64,000 nucleotides of DNA from Dasypus novemcinctus (GCF_030445035.2 NC_080695.1:53089954-53153953); one strand, 5' to 3'; numbered from the stretch's first letter, positions 13,138 to 24,890 are shown. Notes: generated by a model not told the origin, from the letters alone. Translations and numbers: made by a program.

Positions 13138-13700
13138 TTTATTGATTTTGTAAAAATATTACATTAAAAAAAAAAATGAGGTCCCATTCAACCCCACCAC
13201 CCCCACCCCATCACTCCCCCCCCCCCCCAGCAACATTCACTCCCATCATCATGACACATCCATTGCATTTGGTAAGTACATCTCTGGGTATCTCTGCACC
13301 TCATGGCCAATGGTCCACATCATGGCCCATATTCTCCCCCATTCCATCCAGTGGGCCCTGGGAGGATTTACAACGTCCGGTGATTGCCCCTGAAGCACCA
13401 TCCAGGGCAACTCCAAGTCCCAAAGGCACCTCCACATCTCATCTCTTCCTGCCATTCCCCATACCCATCAGCCACCATGTCCACTTTTCCCACTCCAATG
13501 CCACCTTTTCTCTGTGGACCTTGAATTGGTTGTGTCTGTTGCACCTCTATGTCAAGAGGAGGTTCAGATTCCACATGGATAGTGGATGCAATCCTCCTGC
13601 TTTCAGTTGTAGGCACTCTAGGCTCCATGGTGTGGTGGTTGTCCTTCTTCAACTCCATCTTAGCTGAGTGAGGTGAGTCCAATAAATCAGATTGTAGGAG
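13138..13700 (-). mobile_element. 5'-truncated L1 3' end
   Basis: Reverse-orientation copy of the L1-A 3' UTR. The A-tail is seen as the T/A-rich left edge, and the body matches 6100-6620 inverted. TATTGATTT occurs at both edges (near 13127 and 13702), a likely short target-site duplication. Confidence 0.85.
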
Positions 13701-14591
13701 CTATTGATTTAAAATAACATTATCGTAAAGATAGGGCAAGGATTCTTTTCTAAATCACATTTCTTTGTTCAAAAGTATCTGGTCTTGAAGGTAGATTAAA
13801 ACTTATTAGGAGATAGAGGCAAGGGAGAAGGGTAAAGATGTTAAGAAAAAGAAAGCGTAAACCTGGTATGCATTTGTCAAAATTCCATGAATGTACACTT
13901 ATGATTTGTTCATTTCATTGGATATAAATTTACATTAAAGGGAAGTAAAAAAAAATTCTGCTCTTATCAACAACACCTTTTTTGAGATCATTCCAACTGA
14001 TATAAATCACAAATAAATACAGGAAGGTATGTGATCCAGTCTCTGCAGAATAAGTCATTCATAGAAACTCTCATCTGACTCCTGAAAACTTGAAAACAGT
14101 AAACTCCTGAAGTTTATATGAACAACATGGCACTGGGAGTTCACACTGTTTTTTAACTGGAAATCTTCCAAAAATATTGCTTTGTTTTGCTCTATTTCCA
14201 AAGTTTTCCAATTTTGGCATGTTCTAGCATTTTCCCTCTGCCCTTCATTGTCATGGGAATCTCTCACCATCATTTTCCATCACTGCTCCCATCTACTCTA
14301 CCTCCAGGGCAGAAGGCATCACATGAAGCCACATCAGGTCTTTCTAGGACAGTCTTAAGGTCTAGCAGCTCTACGTGCCCTCTTCTTCCTTGATCTCCAC
14401 AGAGCCTCTTATAAAGTATGATTCTTCTGTGTCTTACAAGACTTGGAAGCCTTGAGGTTTTCAGTAGATGATTATACACCATGAATAATCTACTACATGT
14501 TTTAATTCTTCAAAACATTCAGTAATGAACCTGCCTAGGCTTCTGTTTTCTCCTTCACTCTGTGAATTGGTCTATCTGCCATCTGTGGGAG
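13701..14591 (+). other. No gene recognised
   Basis: About 13850-13950 resembles an old L1 3' end (gcatttgtcaaaattcc and a nearby tail). The rest is unassigned. Confidence 0.4.
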
Positions 14592-14909
14592 CCATTCTAA
14601 ATTCCCCTCTCTCCCTTCCTTTCTTCCTTCTTTTCTTTCCTCAGTTTCTCTTGTTTTCTCTCTCTCTCCTTTTTCTCCTATTTATTTCTCTTCCTTTCTT
14701 CTCATTGTCTCTCTCCCCCTCTCCAATTCTTTCTTTTTGTCCTTTCTTCTCTGTTCCCTCCCTCTCTACTTCACTTTCTCCCTCCCTCCTTTCTTTCTTT
14801 CTCAATTACTTTCTCTTGCTGTTTTAATCTCCCTTTCTCTTATTTTTCTTTCTTTATTTTTCTTTCCCCCTCCCTCTCCCTTTCTCTCTTCCTCTCTCTC
14901 TCCTTTCTT
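14592..14909 (+). repeat. Long polypyrimidine (CT-rich) tract
   Basis: About 320 bp almost wholly C and T in irregular TTCC, TCTC and TTTC units. It is low-complexity and generates spurious open frames on the plus strand. Confidence 0.9.
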
Positions 14910-15394
14910 TCAACATCTAACATGGAAAAGTTTTGTGCTATTAACCAGGGAAAGACAAATCAAAATCAGATTCATGTCCTGCTCTAAAGAATCTAATATA
15001 TTCCAAGGGAGTTGGAGGACCCAAAGGGAAGGTGAGGAAAGAGAGAGAACAATATAAATCTCCCTGCTGGCCTCACTGGACCCGGGCTAGCCCAGACCTC
15101 TTCCACAATGTGTGCCAAGGCTTCCCGTATTGAATTTTTCCCGTGGTGCTCTTGGGCAGATCCAAGACAAATTCCAGCAGTTGGGAAAGATCATTGCAGG
15201 GAGGGCCATCTGTGTCCTGAACTGGGCTGAATTTTGCTCAGGCATCAGAGGAAACTCTTGAGGTTGGAGCTCCAGGTGAGTGAGAACTTACCCTGGAAAA
15301 CTCCCAGAGCAGCGCCATTTAGAATAAGAAGCTTCAGAAAGTGCTCTGGGACAAGGACAAGACAAGGATGGCTAGAACTGTTCGTGAAGCCAGC
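14910..15394 (+). other. Unassigned flank of the EML4 retrocopy
   Basis: No repeat or gene recognised. It may contain the retrocopy's left target-site duplication, or further 5' leader that I could not match. Confidence 0.3.
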
Positions 15395-18300
15395 TGGTCA
15401 GCCTCACATCAGGCCACTCTGTTGGTACCCTAAATGATATGCCCCTCCCGCTGAGCCCCGAGCCCTGTGCCTTCTCCACAAGATGGATGGTTTTGCTGGC
15501 AGGTTTGATGATTGTATATCTGCTGCAAGTACCTCTGAAGTTCAAGATCACCTCTCAGTTCTTAAGTTATGAGTTCAACAAGAAGACAGAATCACTGTTC
15601 TGAAAGCAGCTTTGGCTGATATTTTGAGGCATCTTGCAATCTCTGATCATGTGGCCTCAGTGAAAAAATGAGTCCCAAGTAAAGGCCAGCTAGGCATTGG
15701 AGAATCTATAATATTTCCATATCCTATATAACCAATGGCAGTGCTGGAAACAGAAAACCAAGTCACACCAGTTCTGTCCAGTTGTAAGAAAAGACACCCT
15801 TTCTCCTGGCACCAAAACTGAAAAAGAGGAATCTCATTTTAATGATCCAAGTCCACAAATTCGAGCATCATCTCCTCCCCAACCTTCTTCACAGCCTCTC
15901 CAAATATACAAACTCAAGAAAGCAAGAATTCCACTCCCACCCAAAGCATAAAATGACCACCAGCAGCTGAAAAGTCACAAAAGTCATGGGAAAATTCATA
16001 TGGTAATTGCAATAAATAATCGAGGACAGCTTCAACATCAAAATGAATATCAAAAGTTATTAAAATGCAGACAAACATACAGATGTTATCATCAACCAAG
16101 AAGGAGAGTATATTAAAATGTTTATATGAGATGGGGCAGACACAATGTTCATTTCTTCTGACTGTGGCAACTATGATGGCATCAGAAGAGAACTGCTGCC
16201 TGAGAGGCTTAAACTGGTGTGGGTATTTAGTTGTAGAAGAAAGGGTTGTTGAGCTAATGTTTGCCTTCTTCCAACTGGCAGAACAGTTAATTCTATAGCA
16301 TCAGTAGTAGTCCTATTTAATTATGAACAGAGAACTCAATGACATGACCTGGGTCATGCAGACCATGAGAAATGCCTTGCTATATGGCCTGACAAAATCA
16401 GAATTGCAACTGGACAGATTGCTGCAGTGGACAAAGCTGGAAGGCCTCTGCAATCCCGTGTCAGAGTGTGGGATTCAGTTAGTCTCGCCACATGGCAAAT
16501 AATTGGACTTTTGAGGGTGGAAGTGGGTGCCTGGATTTTTCAAAAACAGATTCAGGTGCTCATTTATGAATTACTGATGACTCCAATGAGCACATGCTTA
16601 CTGTACGAGACCAGCAGAAAAAATAAAAAGGAACAGAAATAAGGACAACATATGCTGTTTTGGCTGTGCGGTTCCTCCCAACAGATGCAAATACCATAAT
16701 AACATGTGGTAAATCTCTTTTTTTTTTTTTCTGAATCTAGAGTGGCAATTTCCTAACAAAAAAACAAGGAAGCTTTGGGAAATATGAAAAAACAAGTTGT
16801 GCAGTGTTCAGCATTCTTGAGGAATGGAAATGTTCTTACTGGAGACTCAGGTGGAGTCATACTTACATGGAGCAAAACCACCGTAGAACCCACACCTGGG
16901 AAAGAGCCTAAAGGTATATATCAAATCAGCAAACAAGTCAAGACTCCTGATGGCAGTGTGTTTTCACTTTGTCTGTGGAGAAATGAGATGTTATTAACAG
17001 GAGGAGGGAAAGACCGAAAAAAAATTCTGTGGGATCATGAGCTGAATCCTGAAAGAGAAATAGAGGTTCCCGCTCAATACTCAACAAATCAGAGCTGTAG
17101 CAGAAGGAAAGGCAGGTCCATTTTTAGTAGGCACATCACAAAACTATTTTACAGGGAACTTTTCATGATGGCTTCCAAATAGAAGTACAGGGTCAAACAG
17201 ATGAACTTTGGGGTCTTGCCACACAATACCTTTAAAGATTTGCTTTTGGCATTTGTTCAGGTCAGGCAGGTGTGTATGTGGAATTCAGTGGAACACAAGC
17301 TGGAATGGACCAGGCTCATAGATGAACCAGAACACTGTGCAGATCTGCATCCAAGGGGCACAGTGGTGGCCATAGGAACACACTCAGGCAGGTGGTTTGT
17401 TCTGGATGCAGAAACCAGAGACCTTGTTTCTATCTGCCCAGATGGAAATGAGTAACTCCCTGTGATGTGCTTCTCAGAAGATGGTACCTTTTTGACTGTA
17501 GGATCTCATGACAACAATATTTATCTCCATGTCATCTCAGAAAATGGAAGAAAATACAGCAGATATGGAAAGTGCAGGTATATCACACACCTGGATTGGT
17601 CTCCAGACAACAACTATATAACGTCTAACTCGGAAGACTACGAGAGGTTTTCCTGGGACATTTCACATGGCTGCAAACTAATGAATCAATTGGGTCATAA
17701 GGATATTGATCGGATGACATATGCCTGTGTACTTTCATGTCTTTGGTGTCTGGCCAGAAGGATCTGATGGGACAGATATCAATGCCCTGGTGCAATCCCA
17801 CAAGAGAAAGGCAATAGCTGTGGCTGATGACTTCTGCCAAGTTCATCTGTTTCACTATCCCTACTCCAAAACAAAGGTTCCCAGTCATAAGTTTAGTGCC
17901 CACAGCAGCCACGTTACCAATGCCAGTTTTACACCCAATCATCTGATTTCAACTGGTGGAAAAGACACGACCATTATTCAGTGGAAAGTTGTGGAAAGAT
18001 GATCTTGGCCTCAGGATGAGATTGTACCAGATACTACCCTAACCAAAGCCCCCAACTCTCCCCGACTCCGCCTCCTTCTCAGCCTTTATATGAGACAGCT
18101 GAAGAAGAAAGTAGACTAAGCCAATCTCCCACACTTTGGGAGAATAGCCTGGAGCAAGTGAAGGTGGCAGCAAAGACCTCGGTGAGCTGATTTATGAAGA
18201 ACTTTCCAAGACAAGCAAGGAACAGAGTGAAGCTGCTCTGACCAAGGACCAGCGGGGCCATTCACCCCTATCCTAACACCAGAACTTCAGTGGGACGCTC
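15395..18300 (+). pseudogene. EML4: EML4 processed pseudogene (5' leader + coding region)
   Basis: EML4 is a microtubule-binding WD/HELP-domain protein. This intronless copy starts with sequence matching the human EML4 5' leader from about 15395 (ggccactctgt, gagccccgagccctg), then an ATG at 15483 reading MDGFAG and SAASTSEVQDHLS. The trimerisation coiled coil, Ser/Pro linker, HELP region and WD repeats follow in order: DKAGRPLQSRVRVWDSV (near 16427), VLTGDSGGVILTWSKTTVEP (near 16830), LEWTRLIDEPEHCADLHP, HSGRWFVLDAETRDLVSI (near 17390) and FGVWPEGSDGTDINALV (near 17740). It is disabled by a TGA about 30 codons in, another about 30 codons later and many frameshifts. Codons between the acidic linker and HELP domain are missing. 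The absence of introns shows origin by reverse transcription of mRNA. Confidence 0.95.
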
Positions 18301-18593
18301 TTTACTCCTTCAACCTCATGTTATTTTGTGATAGAGTTCAGATAAGAGGATGAGAAGTGATGGAGAATCACCATTGACGGAGATTTGGGTCACCAGGTAA
18401 TCTGTTTTCTTCAGTAGTCTTACCTTCACTCTCTCAAATGCAGTTGACCTAAAAGTTCAGTTTGGTATACATTGAAATTTAACCAAACTTAATAGTAGGG
18501 AAAGAATGAAACATTAATTATGTCTCAGAAATTACTGTTTAAGTAGTGTAATGTAAATACTGGAAACAAAAACAGCAGTTGTACTGATTTTTT

Positions 18594-18677
18594 TTTCTTT
18601 AGGAGGCACTGGATGCTGAACCCCGGTCCTTCTGCATGGGAAGCAGGCACTCAACCACTTGATCTACATCTGCTCCC
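18594..18677 (-). mobile_element. Short DAS-SINE fragment
   Basis: Reverse-orientation SINE head (caggcactcaacc, tctacatctgctccc). It is flanked by near-identical CAGTTGTA[C/T]TGATTTTT at 18576 and 18678, a target-site duplication. Confidence 0.85.
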
Positions 18678-18690
18678 CAGTTGTATTGAT

Positions 18691-18826
18691 TTTTTTTTTT
18701 TTTAGTTAGGCCAGTAAAAAGAATTTATTTGGGAAATGGGGGAAAGAACAGAGTTTGCTCAGAAATGGGAGAGAAAGATGGAAATACACACCAAGATTTG
18801 GTGTGGGCCCTGTAGGCAGAGAAAAC
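18691..18826 (-). mobile_element. Unclassified poly(A)-tailed retro-insertion
   Basis: Begins with a T-run and, read on the minus strand, ends in AATAAATTC plus about 20 nt and an A-tail. TGTACTGATTTT at 18827-18838 repeats the SINE target site, so this is a second insertion at the same place. A similar 3' end (CAATAAACTC, then A-run) occurs inverted near 61085-61180. The family is unknown to me; it could be an LTR end or a retrotranscribed RNA. Confidence 0.6.
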
Positions 18827-19508
18827 TGTACTGATTTTAATTTACTCTCCTTGTTATCTGAACGTGTGTTCTTCAAGAACAACCAGATGTATCACAAACA
18901 CTGTTACTCATCTACTGTGCTACTTTTCTTCCCCCAATACAGAAAACAAAATTAGGGGGAAAAAAGTGCTTATTGAGATATCCTCCCACTCCAAATGTCT
19001 AATGAACATGTTTTAATTAAGAAAAGCTTTAGTAATGCCATGTGCAATAATGTTGCCTTCTTGAATAATAGTGCCATTTTCTTACACTACCAGTAGATAT
19101 CTGGATGTGCTTCTTAATCTAATCTATAGGTGCTGCCTTTTCTAAAGGTGTAGTGAGGAACAGTTCCTTAACATCTTGTGTGCAAGACGTTGTCCTAAAA
19201 TGAAGAAAGCATTCATTTGTTATAGAGCTTTGAATGTATATTAAACCACTGATACTCAGAAGCAATGGATTCCGCCAAGGGCTCCTTTACTGGCCTAAGC
19301 ATTTTTGAATGTTTGGCCTTTGAATAAATGGAAAGGAAAGAAACCACATGCCTGTAAAACTAAACTGTAATATTAGCCTGGCTACTTTTAGCTTAGCCTT
19401 TCATCATAATCGTACCCTCAATAGTAGATGCAATATGAATATACAGTAAATGTGACTGTAGTGGTGCTTGAAATTGGTTTAGTTATAATTTTTATACAGT
19501 TTAATTTT

Positions 19509-19812
19509 TAAAAATTAATTTGAAGTATATTACTCATACATAAACATACATAAACAATATGTATGAACAATAAGTGTATTATAATAGCTGTGAACTTACA
19601 AAACAAACATATATAAAATCATACAGGACTCTCATAACTTGCCCTACCACCAATAACTTGCATTGTTGTTAAATCTTTTTAACTAATCGTTAAAGAGCAT
19701 TGTCAAAATATTACTACTAACCAAAGTATTTTCCTCAACCAACTCTATTATTATTATATTTATATCATTTATACATGAACATACATAAACAAGTAAATAG
19801 TAAAAGATGTGA
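19509..19812 (-). mobile_element. L1 3'-end insertion (second 3' UTR type)
   Basis: A perfect 16-bp duplication, TATACAGTTTAATTTT, flanks it (19493-19508 and 19813-19828). The body is the reverse complement of 35220-35457, the 3' end of L1-C, including the catacataaacatacataaa motif. Confidence 0.9.
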
Positions 19813-20636
19813 TATACAGTTTAATTTTATGAAAGGATAAGATACTCAACAAAGTGCAATTCTTTTTTACACAAGCATGAATAACAGTGACAGTAATTTT
19901 TTAATAAATTGCACACTTAACAGACTTGCTTATATGGTAATTTTTCGCTGCTAGAGTTGCTATAAGCCTCGCAATTCTAATGACGCTACCCACTGCTCTT
20001 TAGGTCAGTGCATATGTAAGCATTGGGAAGTTGCTCTTTAAAGTTTTGTCAGACAATTGCATTTTCCTTCAGTACACATTTCAGTCTTTAAAAATAATTA
20101 CTGGTAAATATGCATTTCCTAACTATTTGTATACTTTGATTATTAAAAAATTTTTTGTTTTGATTTATTTTTAAACTTGCTGCTTTGTTTTGACTTTTTT
20201 GGGTGGGCTCAAGTTAGGAAACTTTGGATGTGTTCAGAAGTCTTAAGTGTAAGTATGCAAGCATTTTACATGATTGTGCCACTCCAAAGAGCTTCAGAAC
20301 CATCATTTCCTTCTAGCATCTTCTCAGGACTAATGCAAATCAGATATTTCATCATCACTTGGTAATATAAAAACTCCAGTGAACAGCCAAGGCCACTTAT
20401 AGCATTTATATTCACACTCTGTGTGTAGGGTGTGGGTTGTGTGTGAAGGTGTGAGTGTCAACACTTTGTCTTTGTAGCTCTACAAATGAAGATATGCACA
20501 ACATTGAAAATACTCAGTGTATATCTCTGTGTATAGATATATGTCAGTGTATATCTCTTTTGTTTACAACTAATAAAAAAAAACCCACCTCAAAGTAGTT
20601 CTCTTGGATATAGTTTCAAGCAACCCATGGTTTTTT

Positions 20637-21533
20637 AAAAATTATCTTTTTTTAAAGATACATAAATCACACAAAATGTTACATTAAAAAATATAAGAGG
20701 TTCCCATATACCCCACTCCCCATAACCCCCACTGCTCCCATATCAACAACTTCTTTCATTAGTGTGGCACATTCATTGCATTTGATGAGTACATTTTGGA
20801 GCACTGCTATAGCATGGATTATAGTTTACATTGTAGTTTACACTCCCTCCCAGTCCATTCATTGGGTTATTGCAGGATATATAATGTCTTGCATCTGTCC
20901 CTGCAATATCATTCAGGACAACTCCAAGTCCCAAAAATGCCCCCATATCACACTTCTTTATCCCTCTTCCTGTCTTCAGCAGCTCCTGTGGACACTATCT
21001 CCACATCAATGATACAGTTTCTTCCATTGCTAGAGTCACAATAATTCTATAATAAAATACCAGTAAGTCCACTCTAGTCCATATTTTATTCCTCCAGCCT
21101 GAGGACCCTGGGAATGGACACCCAGGTCCTATGGTCATAGCGGATGGCTCTCGGGTTTGGTGCCTTGCCAGTTGGCCCTACATTGGAATTTGTGCTCCTG
21201 AGTGTGATGGAGTTGGACTCAGATGTGACTTCTCTACACATGCTTCTTCTATCACTTTTACTGAACCTGTGGTTGGTGCTGGGGTTGGTGTATGCCCCGG
21301 AGACTTGAATCTCTGGACCGTCCATGTGCCAGCTGGACCCTGAGCCTCAGCAGAATTGCAACGCCTACTCTCCAGTTCGTTGGACTTACCCAGATCCGCT
21401 AACAAGGAGGTGAGAATGGTCAGCTACCACACCAAGGAACCAAGAGGGTCTACAACTGTAAGCAGGAGAATTCCATCCATCAGCCATGTGGGGTCTATGC
21501 CCTCTCAATTTAGAGGTGGAGTGGGCATCACCA
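20637..21533 (-). mobile_element. 5'-truncated L1 3' end
   Basis: Inverted copy of the L1-A-type 3' UTR. CCCATGGTTTTTTAAA near 20624 and CCCATGTTTTTTAAA near 21536 form a duplication differing by one base, on a TTTT/AA-type L1 endonuclease site. Open frames inside are spurious. Confidence 0.87.
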
Positions 21534-21547
21534 TCCCATGTTTTTTA

Positions 21548-22057
21548 AAGTATGTTTTGTACATAGTTAACAGAGAGCACTAATATCAGGTATCTAATTT
21601 TCCTATTAGCAGTGATGATTTAAATAATCAGATCTGCATGTGCTATTCCCTGCAAGAAAAATACCCCAGGTAGTTCTAGGAGAGGAAAAGCATTTCTTTA
21701 AGTACTGGGATACAGGTCTCCATGGTAAGCAGGGAGTTTATTTTGAGGACATCAGTCACCTTGGGGGTCGCCAGTACAATGAGATTTGTAATCATGATAC
21801 TCCTGGGGGGTAAATTTAAAAGACACTACTAATACACAGAAAGTGTCCCAGCTCTTTGCTGCTGGCAACTACTGTTTAATGGTCAATTAAATCTGTGATA
21901 ATGTTTGGACATGGGTGGGATTATGAAATTGCTAGTTATTTTTAGAAAAACTTGCAAATGAAAATGAATCTAAGTGTTTAATGTGAAGATGTTGAGCCAT
22001 TCCTATCATGCATTTCTGTCTTATGGCAGAAAAATTTGAAGATTAAAAAATAAAATA
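21548..22057 (+). other. No gene recognised
   Basis: AT-rich, without a recognisable repeat or coding signal. Confidence 0.5.
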
Positions 22058-22272
22058 GGGAGCAGATGTGGCTCAAGCCATTGAGCACCTGTCTCCCACC
22101 TGGGAGGTCCTAGGTTCAGTTCCTCGTGCCTCCTGAAAAAAACAAACAACAAGCAAAACAAATGAAAAAATCAACTCAGGGAAGCCAATGTGGCTCAGTG
22201 GTTGGTGCTGGTTTCCCACATACAAGGTCCTAGATTTAATCCCTGGCTCCTGGTACCTCAAAAAAAAAAAAT
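22058..22272 (+). mobile_element. DAS-SINE, dimeric
   Basis: Two tRNA-like heads in tandem: 'gggagcagatgtggctcaag' at 22058 and 'gccaatgtggctcagtggtt' near 22184. Each has a B-box-like ggttcag/gatttaa region, and the second ends in an A-run. Confidence 0.92.
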
Positions 22273-22274
22273 AA

Positions 22275-23800
22275 TAATGATATGACTTCCGAGAAAATAG
22301 CAGACTAGAAAGACATAGCAGATCAGAAAAATAGCTAGAGGGCAGGGAGAAATGGCCTGGAAAAAAGTGTTCTAGGGTTTAGGATACCAGGGGAAGGCTG
22401 GACACTGCTCAGAAGAGAGAGGGACAAAGTGCAAGAAAACTGGGAGTTAAAGCAGCTGTAGCTGCTGGTGCCTTCCCCCACCCTATAGACAATTTTGAGT
22501 TCTCCAGTCTCAGGCTGGGGGCTACAAACAAAGGGGGCTGCAGGAATCCGCCTTCCCAGGAAACAGGAGAGGAAGTCTGAGGCTGACAGCTTTTGATCTA
22601 TAAATTTGGTCTGCTGTGTCCCACAAGCCCTTCCAGGTTGGCAAGGGTTGCACCACTGTTTTCCCTGGAAGCCTGCATAGAACTACAGAAATCTAGCCTC
22701 CTCAAGCACTCTCCCACTGACCAGGACTGGTTGTTGAGGACACAGAGGGGAGTAGAATTATATCCAATTCAGGAAGAGATGGGGCTGCAAGCAGAGGTTG
22801 GAGAGCTGCCTCTGTGAAAATTTGAATTGCAAGGCTCTTAGGCGCCAGGTAGAATCCTTTATCACATTGATCTGGTCCGTGTTCAAAGCACATGCTCTGA
22901 CCAGGCTTTGAACTGAGAGGGCTGTTGAAGAGCGCCATCTGCTGGCCAACCAAGGAAGTTCATGGGAGGAAGTTAAAAGCACGTAAAGGGGAAGCGGACA
23001 TGGCTCAATTGATAGAGACCATCTACCATATGGAGGGTCCAGGGTTGGATCCCCAAGGCCTCCTGACCCGTGCTGTGAGCTGACCCATGTGCAGTACAAG
23101 GAGTGCTGTGCCACACAGGGGTGTCCCTGCATAGGGGTGCCTCATACGCAAGGGGTGTGCCCGCAAGGAGAGCTGCCCTGTGTGAAAAGTGCAGCCACCC
23201 AGGAGTGACGCTGCACACAGGGAGAGCTTATGCAGCAAGATGACACAACAACAACAAAAAAAGAGATGCAATTTCCTAGTGCCATCAGTAAGGCAAGTGG
23301 ATACAGAAGAATACACAGCAAATGGACACAGAGAGCAGACAATGGTGGTGGTGGGGGGTGAGGGTGAGGGGGAAATAAATAAAAAATAAATCTTAAAAAA
23401 AAAAATAAAAGTAAGTGAGGTTTTTTTCTGCCTTGGCAGCCTCTCTCCCCAAGGCCCTAGGAAGCGGGTCTGCAACCCATTACTGGGGTCCAGGGCCTGG
23501 AATTGAACAACTAACAGGGACAGTCCTAAAGACCTAGAACAGATTGAACCAAAGAACAGCAGTAACACACAGCCTCCTGCCAGTAAATCCCTGTGAAAGA
23601 TAATCAGATGCCTATAATCCTGAGAGAAAAAGGCTATACCTATAACCTATTTCTTTACTATTTAAATAGGTAATGAAATTGTTCTACAGTTTTCTGTGGT
23701 GATGAAGGCACAACACTGTGATTATGCTAAAAGCCACTGATTGTACACTTTGGATAGACTGTTTGGTATGTGACTATATAGCAATAAAACTGCTTTAAAT
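22275..23800 (+). mobile_element. LINE-1 5' UTR piece joined to an L1 3' end, split by a SINE
   Basis: 22275-22985 and 23406-23640 resemble an L1 leader (GC-rich, no ORF). About 23690-23800 resembles an L1 3' terminus (tgatgaaggcacaac, caataaaactgctt). The ORFs are absent, so this is either one internally deleted element or two abutting fragments. Confidence 0.55.
22988..23405 (+). mobile_element. DAS-SINE, long form, direct orientation
   Basis: Complete element. The tRNA-Ala-like head starts at about 22988 (gggaagcggacatggctcaa). An A-box-like tggctcaattgatag and B-box-like gggttggatcc are about 35 nt apart, then come the SINE body and an A-rich tail ending about 23405. An imperfect aaaag-a-gt motif flanks both sides. 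Confidence 0.93.
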
Positions 23801-23810
23801 AAAATATTCA

Positions 23811-24890
23811 ATCTGTGAAAAAAAAAATCCTCAAGGAGATACCATTTTATATCCACCAGAATGGCCACCATTTAAAAAATGGAAAATAAGTGTTAGAGAG
23901 GATGTGGAGAAATAGGAATATTTGTTCATTGTTGGTGGGCATGTAAAACTGCAGCTGTAGAAAACAGTTCAGAAAAGTTAAATATGCAACTACCATATGA
24001 CCCAGCAATTCCACTTCTAGGCATACCCAAAAGAATTGAAAGCAGGGACTTGAACAGATATTTGCACACCGAGGTTAATAGCAGCATTATTTACAATTGC
24101 CAAAAGAGGAAAGCAACCCAAGTATTCATCAACTGATTCCATAATAAAGAAAATGTAGCATATATATGCAATAGAATATTATTCACTTGTGTAAAGGAAC
24201 AAAGTTCTAAAACATGTGACAACATAGGTAAACCTTGAAGACATCATAGGTGAAATAGGCCAGACATAAATGGACAAATACTGCATGATCTCACTAAAAT
24301 GAAATAATTAGAATAAGCAAATTCATAGAGTCAGAAACTAGAATAGAGCTTACCAGGAGCTGGAGTGCTGGTAGGGAATGGGGAGTTAATGCTTAATTGG
24401 TACAGAGTTTCTTTTCGGAGTAATGGAAAAGCTTCAGTAATGAGTGGTGGTGATGGTAACCCAACATTATGAATGTAAATAACACCACTGAATTGTATAT
24501 TTGAAAGTGGTAAAAGGAAAATTTTAGGTCGTATATATGTTAACTAAAATTAAAACTAAAAATCCATCAGACTGTACAACACAAATTGTGAACCCTAATG
24601 TAAAGTATGCACTGCAGTCAGTAGTATAATTATAATAATATTATTTCATCAGTTTTTTAGGAAGTACCAGGGATTGAACCCAGGACCTCATACATGTGAA
24701 GCAGGTGCTCAACTACTGAGCTACACCCACTATTTCATCAATTTTAACAAAGAAACATATGAATGCAAGTGGTAATAATTGGGAAACTGTATGTTTGAGG
24801 GGCATATATGGGAACTCTGTATATTATGCATGATTTTCCTGTAAACAACTACTCTAATAAAAAATATAAATAAAAATGTATATAAAAATT
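23811..24890 (+). mobile_element. Old LINE-1 ORF2 C-terminus and 3' UTR
   Basis: Matches the L1 ORF2 end: agcaattccacttctagg, aagcaacccaagtattcatc, tggacaaatactgcatgat. An L1M-type 3' UTR and A-tail follow. It is 5'-truncated and coding-dead. A short SINE interrupts it at 24650-24733. Confidence 0.88.
24650..24733 (-). mobile_element. Short DAS-SINE / tRNA-derived SINE fragment
   Basis: Reverse-orientation tRNA-like head (gggattgaacccaggacct, actgagctacaccc) inside the L1 3' UTR. Confidence 0.8.

Larger units (their letters stand above)
18301..20583 (+). pseudogene. EML4: Probable EML4 retrocopy 3' UTR
   Basis: AT-rich sequence that follows the coding remnant without a break and has no repeat signature of its own apart from three later insertions (18594-18677, 18691-18826, 19509-19812). 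It ends near an AATAAA plus A-run at 20572-20583. Assignment as EML4 3' UTR is inference, since I cannot compare it with the parent transcript. The true A-tail could lie elsewhere. Confidence 0.55.

Noticed and set aside
14525-15057. Plus-strand Ser/Leu/Phe-rich frames
   Set aside because: Low-complexity CT tract.
16775-17767. Functional EML-type WD-repeat gene
   Set aside because: Frame pieces are separated by stops and shifts and there are no introns: a dead retrocopy.
22058-23405. tRNA-Ala genes
   Set aside because: A- and B-box-like sequences belong to SINE heads; no cloverleaf with matching acceptor stem.
23023-23568. Frame of about 180 codons on the minus strand
   Set aside because: Runs antisense through a DAS-SINE and its tail into L1 leader sequence.
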